Shown here one piece after another: positions 62,291-64,000 of a stretch of DNA of 64,000 nucleotides (position 1 is its first letter; the number at the start of each line of letters is the position of its first letter). The stretch is from Flavobacteriales bacterium UBA4422 (GTDB lineage Bacteria; Bacteroidota; Bacteroidia; Flavobacteriales_G; Salibacteraceae). The translations under genes were made by a program, and so were the position numbers. A model generated the notes under the pieces. That model saw only the letters and a program-made list of their open reading frames with translations. It ran no database searches and had not been told where the DNA came from. The DNA is taken from positions 283,152-347,151 of the forward strand of contig DGQE01000031.1 in assembly GCA_002389645.1 (NCBI GenBank), in the 5' to 3' direction.

Positions 62291-63073
62291 ATGATAAGAA
62301 TCCTTCTAATATTAGTCTTGATTTTAACGTTTGCGACTGAAGCTGTTGCTCAGGATTTTAGTTTCTCAAGAGAGTCTAAAGTGGCCTTTCCAACCTCTCC
62401 AGCCTCACTTGACCCAACGTATGGAGATACTTTTTTTGGTTCGTCTGCTGGAATTGCTCTGCCTTTAGGTGATTTAGGTAGTCAAGATCATAGGAATTTT
62501 TTCTCCGGATACGCTAAAAATGGTTTTGTGGTTAATGTCATAAATTTTCATCAAAAGCTCAATAGAAATTTTGGACTTGGCGCAACTTGGAGTCGCTCTC
62601 AATTTACATCTGAGTTTGGCGTCTTAGCGGAATATTATGAAAGTCAGATTAATACTCTAGACTTTTTCGCAGACGCATCATCGGACTGGGTAGTTCATGC
62701 TGCGATGGCAAACTTTGTAGTTAATGTACCTCACAAATTGATTGATTTTGATGTGAGAATTGGAATTGGTCTTGGTAGAGTAGTTCGTCCAGAAATACTT
62801 ATGGAAGGATATGAGAAGGCTACGGGATACTTTGCCTATTCTTGGCAGCAAAAGGAAACCACGATCAATGATATTATGTGGGGTTTTGGAATAAAAGCTC
62901 GATTGCATGTCACAAAATCCATTGACGTTTTTGTGCAGTCAGATTATCAGCGAATGACAAGCACGTTTGATGTTGAAAATGTTTACGCCTTGAGGTTCGT
63001 TGAAACTGAAGAGATGACTCAAAACTTTGAAACACTCTCTTTTGCTCTAGGATTGGGCTTTGTGATTCACTGA
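62291..63073 (+). CDS. Predicted outer-membrane beta-barrel protein
   Basis: A 260-aa protein with signal peptide MIRILLILVLILTFATEAVA-Q. Beta-barrel-like strand pattern throughout (GYAKNGFVVNVINF, GLGATWSRSQFTSEFGVLAEYY, IDVFVQSDYQRM) and an LGLGFVI-type terminus. No family is recognised. The gene overlaps the 3' end of uvrA by 7 bases in convergent orientation. Confidence 0.8.
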   Translation: MIRILLILVLILTFATEAVAQDFSFSRESKVAFPTSPASLDPTYGDTFFGSSAGIALPLGDLGSQDHRNFFSGYAKNGFVVNVINFHQKLNRNFGLGATWSRSQFTSEFGVLAEYYESQINTLDFFADASSDWVVHAAMANFVVNVPHKLIDFDVRIGIGLGRVVRPEILMEGYEKATGYFAYSWQQKETTINDIMWGFGIKARLHVTKSIDVFVQSDYQRMTSTFDVENVYALRFVETEEMTQNFETLSFALGLGFVIH

Positions 63074-64000
63074 CTTTTTGAATAGTGCCAGTCTAATTCC
63101 TTCTTTAAATATTGACCAGTAAAGCTGTGTTGCATTTTAGCAATTTCTTCTGGTGTTCCTTCGCCTATCAATTGTCCACCTTTTCTGCCGCCTTCTGGGC
63201 CAATGTCAATCACATGATCAGAAACTTTAATCATATCAAGATTGTGTTCAATTACTAAAACAGTGTTTCCTTGTTCAACCAATGCATTGAGAACATTTAA
63301 GAGCATTCTAATGTCTTCAAAATGCAGTCCGGTAGTAGGTTCGTCAAGAATATAAAAAGTATTACCAGTACTTTTTCTTGCAAGTTCAGTAGCTAATTTC
63401 ACGCGTTGCGCTTCACCACCAGACAAGGTTATGGAGCTTTGGCCAAGGCGGATATAACCTAAACCAACGTCCTGCAATGTTTTGATTTTTACAAATATTG
63501 AAGGCATATGCTCAAAGAACTCAACTGCCTGATTTACGTTCATTTCCAGCACATCGCTAATTGACTTTCCTCTGTACCGTACTTCTAATGTCTCACGATT
63601 ATAGCGTTTGCCATTGCACGTTTCGCATTCCACATATACGTCAGGTAGGAAATTCATTTCAATGGTTTTTACACCTCCACCTTGACACGTTTCGCATCTG
63701 CCACCTTTGACATTAAACGAGAAGCGACCAGGTTTATAACCTCTGATTTTTGATTCTGGAAGTTCGGTGAACAGCTGTCTAATATCTGTGAAAACATTGG
63801 TATAAGTAGCTGGGTTTGAACGAGGTGTTCTTCCGATAGGAGATTGATCTATTTCAATGACTTTATCAAGATGCTTCAATCCATTGATGTCTTTATACGG
63901 GAGTGGAATTTTTGTACTTCCGTTGAAATGACTTGTAAGAATAGGGTAGAGTGTGCCATTGATAAGGCTTGACTTACCACTTCCTGAAACTCCTGTTACA
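63067..64000 (-). CDS. uvrA: UvrABC excinuclease subunit A, C-terminal part
   Basis: 3' portion of the UvrA gene; the frame stays open to the window's right edge, so the start lies outside. Visible are the second Walker A (VSGSGKSSLI, at the edge), the zinc-binding Cys set in GGRCETCQGGG and VECETCNGKRY, the ABC signature TLSGGEAQRVKLA and Walker B TFYILDEPTTGLH. It recognises bulky DNA lesions and loads UvrB. All expected motifs for this half are intact. Confidence 0.98.
   Translation of the reverse strand, partial: VTGVSGSGKSSLINGTLYPILTSHFNGSTKIPLPYKDINGLKHLDKVIEIDQSPIGRTPRSNPATYTNVFTDIRQLFTELPESKIRGYKPGRFSFNVKGGRCETCQGGGVKTIEMNFLPDVYVECETCNGKRYNRETLEVRYRGKSISDVLEMNVNQAVEFFEHMPSIFVKIKTLQDVGLGYIRLGQSSITLSGGEAQRVKLATELARKSTGNTFYILDEPTTGLHFEDIRMLLNVLNALVEQGNTVLVIEHNLDMIKVSDHVIDIGPEGGRKGGQLIGEGTPEEIAKMQHSFTGQYLKKELDWHYSKSQ

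Noticed and set aside
1..64000. CRISPR arrays, insertion sequences, integrase genes or a replication origin
   Set aside because: No regularly spaced repeats, transposase-like ORFs, integrases or dnaA-box clusters were seen when reading both strands.

Overview
The window looks like one chromosomal segment of a marine member of the Bacteroidota, most likely a Flavobacteriales-type lineage. The evidence is an AT-rich genome, TAnnTTTG-type promoter elements, few Shine-Dalgarno sites, many SpII lipoproteins, type IX secretion (T9SS) components (PorQ, the Plug protein, a T9SS C-terminal sorting domain), a GldI-like lipoprotein, a Bacteroidota-type GlmU-like protein, an S46 dipeptidyl-peptidase, a GWxTD protein and a flavobacterial-style proteorhodopsin. 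Family and genus cannot be fixed from the sequence alone. No mobile elements, CRISPR array, rRNA or replication origin were seen; the only tRNA is tRNA-Lys(TTT).

Layout. 1-1700: 3' part of a green-tuned proteorhodopsin and blh (retinal synthesis), separated by a strong terminator hairpin. 1866-3705: two GH17 beta-1,3-glucanase-like enzymes without signal peptides. 3874-7167: membrane protein/winged-helix pair, an XRE-S24 repressor, and a GNAT-nitrilase fusion broken in an A8 run. 7229-12146: small acidic protein, CoA-binding protein, CrtC/AttH-like lipoprotein, beta-helix lipoprotein, ribosomal protein L31 and a GlmU-like protein. 12258-18234: Lon, then porQ-cmk facing ispH, and a DUF1883 protein. 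18320-22372: an accessory patch with a candidate structured RNA, a TRL-like lipoprotein, an operon of small secreted proteins (one with a broken reading frame), and a coiled-coil periplasmic protein. 22463-28123: lipoate ligase, nrnA followed by three FKBP lipoproteins, and the T9SS Plug protein. 28315-35972: complete Na+-translocating NADH:quinone oxidoreductase operon nqrABCDEF, apbE, a small membrane protein and a convergent four-cysteine NqrM-like protein. 36030-42340: adhesin-like lipoprotein, PagL-like enzyme, MazG, ZIP transporter, methyltransferase and DPP7-type peptidase. 42506-43461: SiaB/SiaC switch. 43534-54706: polysaccharide and envelope genes, pcm, smpB, tRNA-Lys, RidA, PabA/TrpG and two GT2 enzymes. 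54712-64000: menB, lipoproteins, thioredoxin, a BACON/T9SS protein with an in-frame TGA, uvrB, a 53-aa membrane protein, a Cys/Met PLP enzyme, a beta-barrel protein and the 3' part of uvrA.

How the parts fit. Proteorhodopsin (with retinal from Blh and isoprenoids from IspH) and Na+-NQR are two ways to energise the membrane. MenB makes the menaquinone NQR would use, and ApbE plus the NqrM-like protein would mature NQR. PorQ, Plug and the sorting-domain protein belong to T9SS export; GH17 enzymes, DPP7 and BACON domains fit growth on algal polysaccharide and protein.

Three genes carry reading-frame lesions (A8 near 6293, A6 near 19340, in-frame TGA at 58353). Two are in homopolymers, so sequencing or assembly error must be excluded before calling them biological. 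The candidates most worth following are the structured RNA at 18339-18600, the NqrM-like protein at 35784-35972, the operator-like palindrome upstream of nqrA, and the terminator over the blh start region.
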